DNA of 64,000 nucleotides, from the NCBI GenBank assembly GCA_903918315.1, contig CAIXEA010000099.1, forward strand, positions 1 to 64,000, in the 5' to 3' direction. The position numbers and the translations under genes were made by a program. Below the pieces are notes generated by a model, which did not search any database, had not been told where the DNA came from, and was given only the letters and a program-made list of their open reading frames with translations. Source of the stretch: an uncultured Acetobacteraceae bacterium (lineage in GTDB: Bacteria > Pseudomonadota > Alphaproteobacteria > Acetobacterales > Acetobacteraceae). This document shows, one piece after another, positions 20,364 to 29,010 of this stretch; position 1 is the stretch's first letter; every line of letters begins with the position of its first letter.

Positions 20364-21213
20364 AATCGATATCGACCCCATCCGCGCGAAGCTGGGTACC
20401 AAGATCGTCGATCTGGATGAGGCGACGGCGGCACCCTTGCGCGGGATGGTGGTGACCTTCGACCGCGACGAAACACCGCCGGTGCGTGGAGAGCCGATCG
20501 CACCGGGGTGGCATCTGGCGTATTTTCCGGCGGAGAGCCGGTTGGCGACGTTGGGCCAGGATGGGCTGCCGCTGACGGGTGGTGTGCTGCCGGAGATGCC
20601 CCTGCCTCGGCGCATGTATGCGGGTGCGACGCTGACGTTTCACGGGCCGATCCTGGTGGGGGATGCGATTCGGCGGGAGACGGAATTTTCGGATGTGCAA
20701 TTACGCAAGGGTGGCACGGGGACGCTGATTATCGCCACGCAGACGCGGCGGATTTACACAACGCGCGGGCTGGCGATGACCGAAGATCAGGTGAGCGTGT
20801 TCCGCGAAGCGGTGGCGCCAGGGACGGTGTCGGGGATTCCGCAGACGGAGCCGCCTCCGGCGGGCATGGAATGGTCAAAGACCTGGACGCCGGATCCGGT
20901 GTCGCTGTTCCGCTATTCGGCGCTGACGTTCAATCCGCATCGGATCCATTACGATCGCCCCTATGCGACGGGGGTCGAGGGGTTCCCGGGGCTGGTGGTG
21001 CATGGGCCGTTTTCGCAGCAGTGCCTGCTGGATTTGTTGCGGGATAATACGACGCGGCCGATTGTGAACTTCGCCATGCGCGCGCGGTCACCGCTGTTCG
21101 ACGTGGCGCCGTTCACGACGATGGGGCGGCTGGTGGGGGAGAACGAGGCGGAACTGTTCGCGGTGGGGCCGAGCGGGGGGATCGCGATGCAGGCGCGGGC
21201 GGTTTTGGGGTAG
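20356..21213 (+). CDS. MaoC / FAS1-like dehydratase family protein (acyl-CoA hydratase type, mesaconyl-C4-CoA hydratase-like)
   Basis: MSEIDIDPIRAKLGTKIVDLDEAT...GVLPEMPLPRRMYAGATLTFHGPILVGDAIRRETEF...; ATG 20356 overlaps the end of the preceding ACAD by 8 bp. Confidence 0.8.
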   Translation: MSEIDIDPIRAKLGTKIVDLDEATAAPLRGMVVTFDRDETPPVRGEPIAPGWHLAYFPAESRLATLGQDGLPLTGGVLPEMPLPRRMYAGATLTFHGPILVGDAIRRETEFSDVQLRKGGTGTLIIATQTRRIYTTRGLAMTEDQVSVFREAVAPGTVSGIPQTEPPPAGMEWSKTWTPDPVSLFRYSALTFNPHRIHYDRPYATGVEGFPGLVVHGPFSQQCLLDLLRDNTTRPIVNFAMRARSPLFDVAPFTTMGRLVGENEAELFAVGPSGGIAMQARAVLG

Positions 21214-21229
21214 GGGCTACGCCCGTACG

Positions 21230-21520
21230 CTACACATGCCGTCCGAAATCCATGCGTTGATGGAGAACGCGCACAATCAGCACACCGTCGCCGGTCTTGC
21301 GATAAAATACCGCATGACTGGCGGTTTCGATCTTTCGGTAGCCCGGCCGGATATCGCCTGCTTCACGTCCGAGGTCGGGAAATGCCGCCAGTATGCTGAA
21401 AATTTCATGCAGAATCAGAACGTACTTTTCGGCTTAGGCAAGGGCTCAGCGTTCAATCGTGGCTTCAGCAATTGCGACGATGTCGGCATCGGCCTTGGCC
21501 GATAGGACATAGTCAGGCAC
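21230..21520 (-). pseudogene. ParE-like toxin, interrupted by two in-frame nonsense codons
   Basis: Minus-strand translation from GTG 21520: VPDYVLSAKADADIVAIAEATIER*ALA*AEKYVLILHEIFSILAAFPDLGREAGDIRPGYRKIETASHAVFYRKTGDGVLIVRVLHQRMDFGRHV*; TGA at 21446-21448 and TAA at 21434-21436, same frame throughout; start overlaps the 3' end of the parD-like gene. Confidence 0.85.
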
Positions 21521-21764
21521 GCTCGGTACCGCTGCGTTCCTTCACGGCTGCCCAGATGTCCCGGACATCTCGGCTGCTGACGCCGCTTTCTTCCCCTTCA
21601 ACGAGGGCGGCTCGGAGCGCGCCAAGCCTGAGTTCCTGCTCTTCAAGCAGTCGGAGCCCAGCACGCACGACGTCGCTGGCGCTGCTGTAACGGCCCTGAC
21701 CGACCTGGGCCTCAATGAAGCCGTGGAAGTGCTCACCGACGCTGAATGATGTGTTTTTGCTCAT
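21513..21764 (-). CDS. ParD-family type II antitoxin
   Basis: MSKNTSFSVGEHFHGFIEAQVGQGRYSSASDVVRAGLRLLEEQELRLGALRAAL: ribbon-helix-helix ParD signature. Confidence 0.9.
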   Translation of the reverse strand: MSKNTSFSVGEHFHGFIEAQVGQGRYSSASDVVRAGLRLLEEQELRLGALRAALVEGEESGVSSRDVRDIWAAVKERSGTERA

Positions 21765-21852
21765 TGTCGCCAATACCAATTTTTGGTACCGGCGGGAAGA
21801 TTAAAATAGATGGCGAAATGTGCGAGCGTGGTTACGCTGTTTTCGGCGCCCC

Positions 21853-22224
21853 CTACTTCTTCAAATCCTTCTCCTTATCCCGCAGCTTCCCCACCGACAT
21901 CTGCAAAAACGCGGCATAGTCGTAGACCGTCGTGTCTTCCTGGTTCCAGCACACATACCCCTGGCAATCTGACGGCCGCGCCTCATACACGCCGCACAGC
22001 CGATCCGGGGTGAGGAACTGGCAGGTCTTCCAACCCTCTTTGATGCGTTTCTCGCCCTTCTTGGTGACCTCCAGGATGTGCTTCGCCTCGAACGCCGGCA
22101 CGCTCAGGTTCAGGTGTTTCGCCAGCCGCCGAATGTCATCGCGACCCACGCGCACGTAGCCGGCCATGCGGCAACACAGGCTGGGGCATTTCACGCAGTC
22201 GAGCCGTTCGTGATGGGACGTCAT
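21853..22224 (-). CDS. YkgJ-family cysteine cluster protein
   Basis: MTSHHERLDCVKCPSLCCRMAGYVRV...CQFLTPDRLCGVYEARPSDCQGYVCWNQ; clustered cysteines. Start placed after a REP-like palindrome that the longer ORF would translate. Confidence 0.8.
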   Translation of the reverse strand: MTSHHERLDCVKCPSLCCRMAGYVRVGRDDIRRLAKHLNLSVPAFEAKHILEVTKKGEKRIKEGWKTCQFLTPDRLCGVYEARPSDCQGYVCWNQEDTTVYDYAAFLQMSVGKLRDKEKDLKK

Positions 22225-22245
22225 GCCCGGATGATCCGGGCATGA
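22221..22245. repeat. REP-like palindrome
   Basis: tcatgcccgga-tga-tccgggcatga, exact inverted repeat. Confidence 0.75.
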
Positions 22246-22321
22246 CCGGCTAGGCGCAAGGCCCGGCATTCCGACCACCAGGCAGTTCTGCGTCTGCCTC
22301 GCAGGCGCTAAGACGTCCAAC

Positions 22322-22407
22322 ACCCGTCATCGCCGGGCTTGCCCGGGGGCAAATCATGGCACCGGCGGAAACCTTGGTCCCCGGGACAAGCCCGGGGATG
22401 ACGGGTT
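22322..22407. repeat. Pair of REP-like elements in inverted orientation
   Basis: acccgtcatcgccgggcttgcccggggg ... ccccgggacaagcccggggatgacgggt; imperfect inverted pair. Confidence 0.75.
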
Positions 22408-22440
22408 TGTTGGCAAAATCGCTGCAAACAACCGACCTAC

Positions 22441-22905
22441 CTACCCCAAAGTCCGCGCCCGGATCAGGTTGATCGGCTTCACCGTCAGAACCACCTCATC
22501 CTTCTGATTCAGCACCTCCACCAGCGGCTGCACCACGCCCCGATCCGGCTTCGACCGCGATCGGCGTGCATCCAGGATCGTCACCCGCACCCGCAGCGTG
22601 TCACCGGGAAACACCGGCCGCGGCCAGCGCAATTCGTCGATCCCAGGGGCAGCGAGGCCGTTCTTCGGCAGATAATGCTCGGTGAACATCCCCATCATCA
22701 GGCCCACCGTCTGCCAGCCGCTGGCGATCAGGCTGCCATGCGGGCCAGCGGCGGCCAGCTCGGGGTCCACATGCATGTCCTGCGGATCGTATTGCCTGGC
22801 GAAGGCGACGATCGACTCAGCCGTGACGGTGGCCGAACCGAATTCGAGCACCATCCCGACCGTATAATCCTCAAAAGCGCGCTGCGTGGCATCGGCTGGA
22901 AGCAT
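22441..22905 (-). CDS. MaoC-family dehydratase
   Basis: MLPADATQRAFEDYTVGMVLEFGSATVTAESIVAFARQYDPQDMHVDPELAAAGPHGSLIASGWQTVGLMM; hotdog hydratase motifs. Confidence 0.88.
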   Translation of the reverse strand: MLPADATQRAFEDYTVGMVLEFGSATVTAESIVAFARQYDPQDMHVDPELAAAGPHGSLIASGWQTVGLMMGMFTEHYLPKNGLAAPGIDELRWPRPVFPGDTLRVRVTILDARRSRSKPDRGVVQPLVEVLNQKDEVVLTVKPINLIRARTLG

Positions 22906-22988
22906 GAGTGGACATCCTGTTGCTGGCGCTTCGGCTAACATGCGATACCTGCGCCTGACAACGAACAACGGGATGGGGACCGCATCAC

Positions 22989-24155
22989 ATGATCCAGCTA
23001 TCGCGCCGCGCACTACTTGGCACCGCCGCCGCCGGCCTTGCTTGCCCCGCCATCGCACAGGGCGCCGCTTTGAAGGTCGGGCTGATGCTGCCCTTCTCCG
23101 GCACCTTCGCCGCTCTGGGCGAAAATATCGCCGCGGCGTTCGAGCTCTGCCTCAAGGAAAACGGCGGCAAGTTCGGCGGAAGGGCGGTGGAACTGGTGCG
23201 GCTGGACGATGAGTCCGATCCCGCCAAGGCCCCGGCCAATGTCAACCGCCTGCTGGGCCGCGACAATGTCGATGCGCTGGTGGGCACGGTGCATTCCGGC
23301 GTGGTGATGGCGCTGGTGCAGGCGGCGCGGGAGAAAGAGGTCCCGCTGTTCATCCCCAACGCCGGCAACGTCGCCGCGACCCGCGATCTGTGCTCACCCT
23401 CGGTGTTCCGGTCGTCTTTCAGCAACTGGCAGCCGGCCTATGGCATGGGCAAGGCGCTGGCGGCGAAGGGCGTGAAGAAAGCGGCCTGGGTCAGCTGGGA
23501 ATACGCGGCCGGCAAAGAGTCGGCGGAGGGCTTCCGCGACGGTCTGAAATCCGGCGGCGCGGAGCTGGTGCAGGTGCTGACCCTGCCGTTCCCGGAAACC
23601 AACTTCCAGCCCATCCTGGCGCAGATCCCGGGCCTCGGCGTCGAGGCGGTTGGTGCCTTCTTCGCCGGTGGCGGCGCGATCCAGTTCGTCAAGGACTACG
23701 CGGCGGCGGGCTTGCGGGAGAAGTTCCCGCTGTGCGGCTCCGGCTTCCTGACCGAGGGCGTGCTGAAGCCGCAAGGCGCCGCGGCCGAGGGCATCCAGAC
23801 CGCGCTTCACTACGGCGACGGCATCGACAACGCCGCCAACCAGCGCTTCCGCGCCGCTTTCCGCGCGATGACCAACCGTGACGCGGATGTGTACGCGGTG
23901 CAGGGCTACGACGCCGGGCAGATGCTGGCGGCGGGGCTGGCCGCGACCAAGGGCGATGCCTCCGCGGTGAAGGCCTTGGGCGCGGCGATCCGCGCCACCA
24001 AGATCGACAGCCCGCGCGGGGCGTTCACCCTGTCGGCGTCCAACAACCCGATCCAGAACATCTGGCTGCGGGAGGCCAAGGACGGCCAGAACCGCGTTAT
24101 CGGCGTCGCAGCTGAGGCGCTGGCCGATCCGGGGACGGGTTGCAAGATGGCATGA
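22989..24155 (+). CDS. Branched-chain amino-acid-type ABC transporter substrate-binding protein
   Basis: Twin-arginine-like start MIQLSRRALLGTAAAGLACPAIAQG, then LKVGLMLPFSGTFAALGENIAAAFELCL; first gene of a liv-type operon. Confidence 0.92.
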   Translation: MIQLSRRALLGTAAAGLACPAIAQGAALKVGLMLPFSGTFAALGENIAAAFELCLKENGGKFGGRAVELVRLDDESDPAKAPANVNRLLGRDNVDALVGTVHSGVVMALVQAAREKEVPLFIPNAGNVAATRDLCSPSVFRSSFSNWQPAYGMGKALAAKGVKKAAWVSWEYAAGKESAEGFRDGLKSGGAELVQVLTLPFPETNFQPILAQIPGLGVEAVGAFFAGGGAIQFVKDYAAAGLREKFPLCGSGFLTEGVLKPQGAAAEGIQTALHYGDGIDNAANQRFRAAFRAMTNRDADVYAVQGYDAGQMLAAGLAATKGDASAVKALGAAIRATKIDSPRGAFTLSASNNPIQNIWLREAKDGQNRVIGVAAEALADPGTGCKMA

Positions 24156-24176
24156 TTTGGGCTGTCTCCCCGCACC

Positions 24177-24446
24177 CGTCACGGCCCGGCTTGTCCGGGC
24201 CACCGATCGCGGCAGCAGTGCTTAAACAGCTCGCCCGGACCAGCCCTACCGCGTTCTCACATCGCGGAAACGAATGTGCGCGACCCTGCCTCAATCGTCA
24301 TGGCCCGGCTTGTCCGGGCCAACCCCGCCCCAACCCTGCCGCAATAGGTGGCCCGGACAAGCCGGGCCATGACGTTGTAGAGCAGAACGCGCGAAAATCG
24401 TTTCAGCGATCTGTGAACGCGGTAGGGACAAGCCGGGCCATGACGG
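24177..24446. repeat. Nested palindromic repeat array (REP/BIME-like)
   Basis: REP forward 24177-24202, arm X 24244-24273, REP forward 24296-24321, REP reverse 24349-24374, arm X' 24398-24427, REP reverse about 24425-24446; X and X' are inverted copies with 3 mismatches in 30. Confidence 0.8.
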
Positions 24447-24456
24447 GTGTGCGTGC

Positions 24457-25317
24457 ATGACCACCCTCCTCGCCCAACTCCTGAACGGCGTTCAATATGG
24501 CCTCCTGCTCTTCCTCATCAGCAGCGGGTTAACGCTGATCTTTGGCGTCATGGGGGTCATCAACCTCGCCCATGGCAGCCTCTTCATGATCGGCGCCTAT
24601 CTCGCCTACATCGTCGCGGGCTTCACCGGCAGCTTCTGGCTGGCACCGCCGGCCGCCATCGTCGGCGGCCTGCTGTTCGGCGCGCTGCTGGAAACCGGGC
24701 TGTTCAGGCGCTTCCGCGATCGGGAGCATCTGGACCAGGTGCTGCTCACCTTCGCCCTGATCCTGATCTTCGAGGAAGCCCGCTCCATCCTGATCGACAA
24801 CCAGTTCCATAGCGTCGCCGTGCCCGCCTTGCTCGACTTCTCGGTGCCGATCACCGGAAGTTTCGCTTATTCGGCGTATCGGCTGGCGGTGTTGGGCGTG
24901 TGCCTGCTGGTCGCCGCGCTGATGGTGCTGTTCGTGGAGCATACCAAAATTGGCTCCGCCATCCGCGCCGCGGCGGAAAACCCGGAGATGGTCGGCCTGC
25001 TCGGCCTCGACGCCCGGCGCATCCACATCCTGGTGTTCTCGGCCGGAACCGCCCTGGCGATGCTGGCAGGGGCTTTGGCCGCGCCGTTGCAGTCGGTTTA
25101 CCCGAACATGGGTGACGGCTTCCTGATCCTGTCCTTTATCGTGGTGGTTATCGGAGGCCTCGGCTCGATCGCCGGCGCTTTCTGGTCTGCGTTGCTGGTG
25201 GGGCTGATCGATACGCTGGGGAAGGCCTATGTGCCGCAGCTCGCGGGCATCGCGGTGTGCGCGATGATGGCGCTGGTGCTGCTGGTGCGCCCGGCCGGGC
25301 TGTTCTCCAAGGCATGA
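24457..25317 (+). CDS. livH: Branched-chain amino-acid-type ABC transporter permease (LivH-like)
   Basis: MTTLLAQLLNGVQYGLLLFLISSGLTLIFGVMGVINLAHGSLFMIGAYLAY. Confidence 0.93.
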   Translation: MTTLLAQLLNGVQYGLLLFLISSGLTLIFGVMGVINLAHGSLFMIGAYLAYIVAGFTGSFWLAPPAAIVGGLLFGALLETGLFRRFRDREHLDQVLLTFALILIFEEARSILIDNQFHSVAVPALLDFSVPITGSFAYSAYRLAVLGVCLLVAALMVLFVEHTKIGSAIRAAAENPEMVGLLGLDARRIHILVFSAGTALAMLAGALAAPLQSVYPNMGDGFLILSFIVVVIGGLGSIAGAFWSALLVGLIDTLGKAYVPQLAGIAVCAMMALVLLVRPAGLFSKA

Positions 25318-26240
25318 TCACCGCGACCCGCCGCGGGAACGGTTTGCTCGCGCTGGCGGGCCTGGGGGTGGCGTCGATGCCGCTCTGGGCCAGCGCCTAT
25401 CATATGCAATTGGCCTCGACGGCACTGATCGCGTCCATGTTCGCGCTCAGCCTGCAGTTGCTGGTGGGCGGGGCGGGGCTGGTCAGCCTGGCGCATGCCG
25501 GGTTCTTCGGGCTCGGGGCCTATTCGGTCTATCTGCTGACGCAGGGTCTGGGTGGACCGCCATCGGTACTGCTTTCGCTGCCCGTGGCGGCGCTGGCGGC
25601 GGGGGGCGCGGCGCTGGCGATCGGGCCCTTGGCGCTACGGACCAAGGGCTTCTTTTTCCTGATGGCCACCCTGGCCTTCGGGCAGATGCTGTTCTTCCTG
25701 TTCCACGACACACCGCTCGGCGGCAGCCTGGATGGGGTATTCATCCAGCGCCCCGGGCTGATCTGGGCGGTCACCAAGGCGCAGCGGCCGATGGTGTTCC
25801 TGCTGCTGAACCTCGGCGTGCTGGGGGCGATGTATGCCGGGCTCTGGCTGCTGATGCGGACCCTGTTCGGCCATGCGCTGCTGGGCATCCGCGCCAACGA
25901 ACACCGCATGCGCGCCATGGGCCACGATGTGCAGCGCCTGAAGCTGGCGGCCTTCGCGCTGGCCGGCGCTTTGGCGGGCATGGCGGGCCATATGGCGGCG
26001 CTGACCGACGCCTTCGTCAGCCCCGATCTGTTGGGCTGGCACCGCTCGGCCGAGGCACTGCTGATGATTGTCCTCGGGGGTATCGGCGCGTTGCACGGAC
26101 CAATCCTGGGGGCTTTCGCGTTGACCCTGATCGAAGAGCTGGGGCCGCTGATCACCGAACGCCAGCGGCTGATCGAGGGCGCGGTGATCCTCGCCGCCGT
26201 TCTGCTGCTGCGCAACGGCCTGGCGGGGCCGCGCCGATGA
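25314..26240 (+). CDS. livM: Branched-chain amino-acid-type ABC transporter permease (LivM-like)
   Basis: ALSLQLLVGGAGLVSLAHAGFFGLGAYSVYLLT...GHALLGIRANEHRMRAMGHDVQRLKLAAFALAGALAGMAG; ATG 25314 overlaps the livH stop. Confidence 0.93.
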   Translation: MITATRRGNGLLALAGLGVASMPLWASAYHMQLASTALIASMFALSLQLLVGGAGLVSLAHAGFFGLGAYSVYLLTQGLGGPPSVLLSLPVAALAAGGAALAIGPLALRTKGFFFLMATLAFGQMLFFLFHDTPLGGSLDGVFIQRPGLIWAVTKAQRPMVFLLLNLGVLGAMYAGLWLLMRTLFGHALLGIRANEHRMRAMGHDVQRLKLAAFALAGALAGMAGHMAALTDAFVSPDLLGWHRSAEALLMIVLGGIGALHGPILGAFALTLIEELGPLITERQRLIEGAVILAAVLLLRNGLAGPRR

Positions 26241-26986
26241 GCGCGACTCTGGAAGCGATCGGCCTGTCCCGCAGGTTCGGGGGACTGCTGGCGGTGTCTG
26301 ACGTATCGCTGATGCTGCGGGTCGGGCAGCTGCACGCCGTGATTGGGCCCAACGGCGCCGGCAAGAGCACGCTGGTGAACCTGCTGGCGGGCGAGCTGCC
26401 CCCGACGGAGGGCGCCATCCGCCTGAACAACGCCGACATCACCGCTTTCTCCGCCGCACAACGGGCCCATGCCGGCATCGGCCGGACCTTCCAGCGCACC
26501 AACGTAATGCTGGCCATGACGGTGCTGGAGAATGCCCGCCTCGCCGCCCAGGCCGCTCTGGTCCCCAATCGGTCGCTGCTGCGCCGCGCGGCAACGACCA
26601 CCGCACCGATCGCGGCGGCGCAAGCGGCGCTGCGACGGGTCGGGCTGGATGGTGTGGGGGACCAGGCCGCCCGGACGCTCAGCCATGGGCAGCAGCGTGC
26701 GCTGGAGATCGCGATCGCCCTGGCGGGCCAACCCACCGTCCTGCTCCTGGACGAACCTTTGGCCGGCATGGGGGCGGAGGATGGTGCCCCCATCGCCGCT
26801 CTGATGCGCGACCTGGCGCGGGAGCACGCAGTACTGCTGGTCGAGCATGATATGGATGTGGTCTTCACGGTCGCCGATATCGTGACCGTCATGGTGGACG
26901 GACGCGTTCTGGCGCACGGGACTCCGGCGGAGATCCGGGCTTCGGCGGCGGTACGGGACGCCTATCTGGGGCATGAGGTGCCGTGA
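26237..26986 (+). CDS. livG: Branched-chain amino-acid-type ABC transporter ATP-binding protein (LivG-like)
   Basis: GPNGAGKSTLVNLLAGELPPTEGAIRL, LSHGQQRALEIAIALAGQPTVLLLDEPLAGM. Confidence 0.93.
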   Translation: MSATLEAIGLSRRFGGLLAVSDVSLMLRVGQLHAVIGPNGAGKSTLVNLLAGELPPTEGAIRLNNADITAFSAAQRAHAGIGRTFQRTNVMLAMTVLENARLAAQAALVPNRSLLRRAATTTAPIAAAQAALRRVGLDGVGDQAARTLSHGQQRALEIAIALAGQPTVLLLDEPLAGMGAEDGAPIAALMRDLAREHAVLLVEHDMDVVFTVADIVTVMVDGRVLAHGTPAEIRASAAVRDAYLGHEVP

Positions 26987-27699
26987 CCCCCCTTCTGGAA
27001 GCCAGAAAGCTATCGGCGGGCTATGGTAGCAGCCTAGTACTACAGGATATCCAATTGGCTATCCAACCCGGAGAGGCCATCGGCCTCATGGGCCGCAATG
27101 GCATGGGCAAAACCACGTTGATCCGGACCTTGCTCGGCTTGCTCCCAACCCGATCGGGTGCGGTGCTGCTGGATGGCACCGATATAGCCGGGATGCCGCC
27201 TTTCCGGCGCGCCCGCGCCGGGATCGCGACGGTGCCGGAGGGACGGGGCATCTTCGCCTCTCTCTCGGTCATGGAGAACCTGCATCTGGCCGCGCGCCCG
27301 GGCCTCGACGGGCAGATCGCCTGGACCGAAGAGCGGGTGCTGACCCTGTTCCCCCGCCTCGCCCAGCGCGCCAGACACCGAGGCAATCATCTGTCGGGCG
27401 GGGAGCAGCAGATGCTCGCCATTGGCCGCGCCCTGATGACCAACCCGCGTCTGTTGATCCTGGATGAGGCGACCGAGGGCCTCGCACCGCTGATCCGCGA
27501 CGAGATCTGGCACATCATCCGCCTGGTGCGCGCCGCCGGGGTGGCGACGCTGGTGGTGGATAAGACCGTGTCCGCCGTGCTGTCGCTGGCCGATCGGGTG
27601 GTGGTGTTGGTGAAGGGGGGCGTGGTTTATAGCGGGACGCCGGATGCGCTGCGCGCGGACCCGGCATTGATGCACCGGCATTTAGGGGTGGATGCGTGA
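26983..27699 (+). CDS. livF: Branched-chain amino-acid-type ABC transporter ATP-binding protein (LivF-like)
   Basis: GRNGMGKTTLIRTLLGLLPTRSGAVLLDGTDIAGMPPFRRARAGIATVPEGRGIFASLSVMENL, LSGGEQQMLAIGRALMTNPRLLILDEATEGLAP. Confidence 0.94.
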   Translation: MTPLLEARKLSAGYGSSLVLQDIQLAIQPGEAIGLMGRNGMGKTTLIRTLLGLLPTRSGAVLLDGTDIAGMPPFRRARAGIATVPEGRGIFASLSVMENLHLAARPGLDGQIAWTEERVLTLFPRLAQRARHRGNHLSGGEQQMLAIGRALMTNPRLLILDEATEGLAPLIRDEIWHIIRLVRAAGVATLVVDKTVSAVLSLADRVVVLVKGGVVYSGTPDALRADPALMHRHLGVDA

Positions 27700-28289
27700 T
27701 GGGCGATCAATGGGACGACGGGGCCCGCGTCGCGGCGAAGCTGAACGATCTGCACACCCTGCTCTCCGCCTGGACCACGGTCAAAAGCCTGATCAGCCGG
27801 CAGGATATCCATGACCTCTGGGCCCGGCATGTGGAGGATTCGCTCCAGGCCGCGCCGCTGATCGAACCGGGGACGACCCGCGCCATCGATATCGGCTCCG
27901 GCGCCGGGTTTCCCGGGTTGATCATCGCGCTCGCCACCGGGGTGCATGTCGATCTGTTCGAGTCCAACAAGCAGAAGGCGGCCTTCCTGCGGGAGGCGAT
28001 CCGCGTCACCGGCGCGCCGGCCGCGGTGCAGGCGGTGCGGATCGAGGATTCCAGGCTCCCCCCTGCCCCACTGATCACCGCGCGCGGAGTCTCCGCCTTG
28101 CCGGTGCTGTTGGCATCGGCGGTACCGGCGCTGGCACCCGGCGGACTCTGCCTGTTCCACAAAGGCGCGGGGTATGAGGCCGAGGTCGAGGCCGCGCGCA
28201 AACACTGGTCGATGCGGGTGCGGGCCTATCCCAGCCGAACAGGCGCGGGGGCGGTCATTCTGCGGCTGTCGGAGATCAGGCGTCGATAA
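27699..28289 (+). CDS. rsmG: RsmG-like (GidB family) 16S rRNA guanine-N7 methyltransferase
   Basis: SLISRQDIHDLWARHVEDSLQAAPLI...AIDIGSGAGFPGLIIAL (SAM motif of GidB/RsmG); ATG 27699 overlaps the livF stop codon. Confidence 0.85.
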   Translation: MGDQWDDGARVAAKLNDLHTLLSAWTTVKSLISRQDIHDLWARHVEDSLQAAPLIEPGTTRAIDIGSGAGFPGLIIALATGVHVDLFESNKQKAAFLREAIRVTGAPAAVQAVRIEDSRLPPAPLITARGVSALPVLLASAVPALAPGGLCLFHKGAGYEAEVEAARKHWSMRVRAYPSRTGAGAVILRLSEIRRR

Positions 28290-28886
28290 TCACACCGTCG
28301 CCCGCCGACCGCGCAGCGCCGCGGCGATCGTTCCGTCATCCAGCACATCCAGCGCCCCGCCGATGGGAACCCCCTGCCCGACTTTGGTGACCGCGACCCC
28401 GAACGGGCGTAGCCGATCGGTGAGCCAGTGGGCGGTGGTGGCGCCATCGACGGTGGCGCCGAGGGCCAGGATCACCTCTTTCACGCCGCCGGCCTCGATC
28501 CGGTTGAGCAGGGGTTGCAGGTTCAGGTCCTCCGGGCCGATGCCGGACAGGGCCGATAACGTTCCCCCGAGCACATGATACAGGCCGCGCAGAATCGATG
28601 CCCGTTCAAGCGCCCAGAGATCGCCCACGCCTTCCACCACACAGATGATCGAGCGGTCCCGATGCGGATCGGTGCAGATCGAGCAGGGGTCGCGGCTGTC
28701 AAGATTGCCGCATTCGCCGCAGGGTTTCACCGCGCGGGCGGCTTCGGCCAGGGCGCTGGCCAGCGGCAGCATGCGGGTTTCCGGCTGTTGCAGCATCTTC
28801 AGCGCCGCGCGGCGGGCGCTCCGCGGCCCCATGCCTGGCAGACGGGAGAGCAAGCCGATCAGCCGGTCGATTTCGGGGCCGCCCAT
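28290..28886 (-). CDS. recR: Recombination protein RecR
   Basis: MGGPEIDRLIGLLSRLPGMGPRSARRAALKML, zinc-finger CGECGNLDSRDPCSIC, Toprim ICVVEGVGDLWALE. Confidence 0.96.
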   Translation of the reverse strand: MGGPEIDRLIGLLSRLPGMGPRSARRAALKMLQQPETRMLPLASALAEAARAVKPCGECGNLDSRDPCSICTDPHRDRSIICVVEGVGDLWALERASILRGLYHVLGGTLSALSGIGPEDLNLQPLLNRIEAGGVKEVILALGATVDGATTAHWLTDRLRPFGVAVTKVGQGVPIGGALDVLDDGTIAAALRGRRATV

Positions 28887-28901
28887 GAGGGGACCTATGC
28901 G

Positions 28902-28933
28902 CCGTCATCCCGGGACAAGCCCGGGGATGACGG
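28902..28933. repeat. REP-like palindrome
   Basis: ccgtcatcccgggacaagcccggggatgacgg between recR and ybaB. Confidence 0.75.
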
Positions 28934-29010
28934 CGGCAGTTCACCCGCCGATGACAAAGGGGGCGCCGGGTTCCTCGGGGCGTATTCAGGGGTTGGCAGC
29001 ATGCGCCGCA

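Noticed and set aside
19149-20615. 488-aa minus-strand ORF
   Set aside because: Antisense to acyl-CoA dehydrogenase and dehydratase genes.
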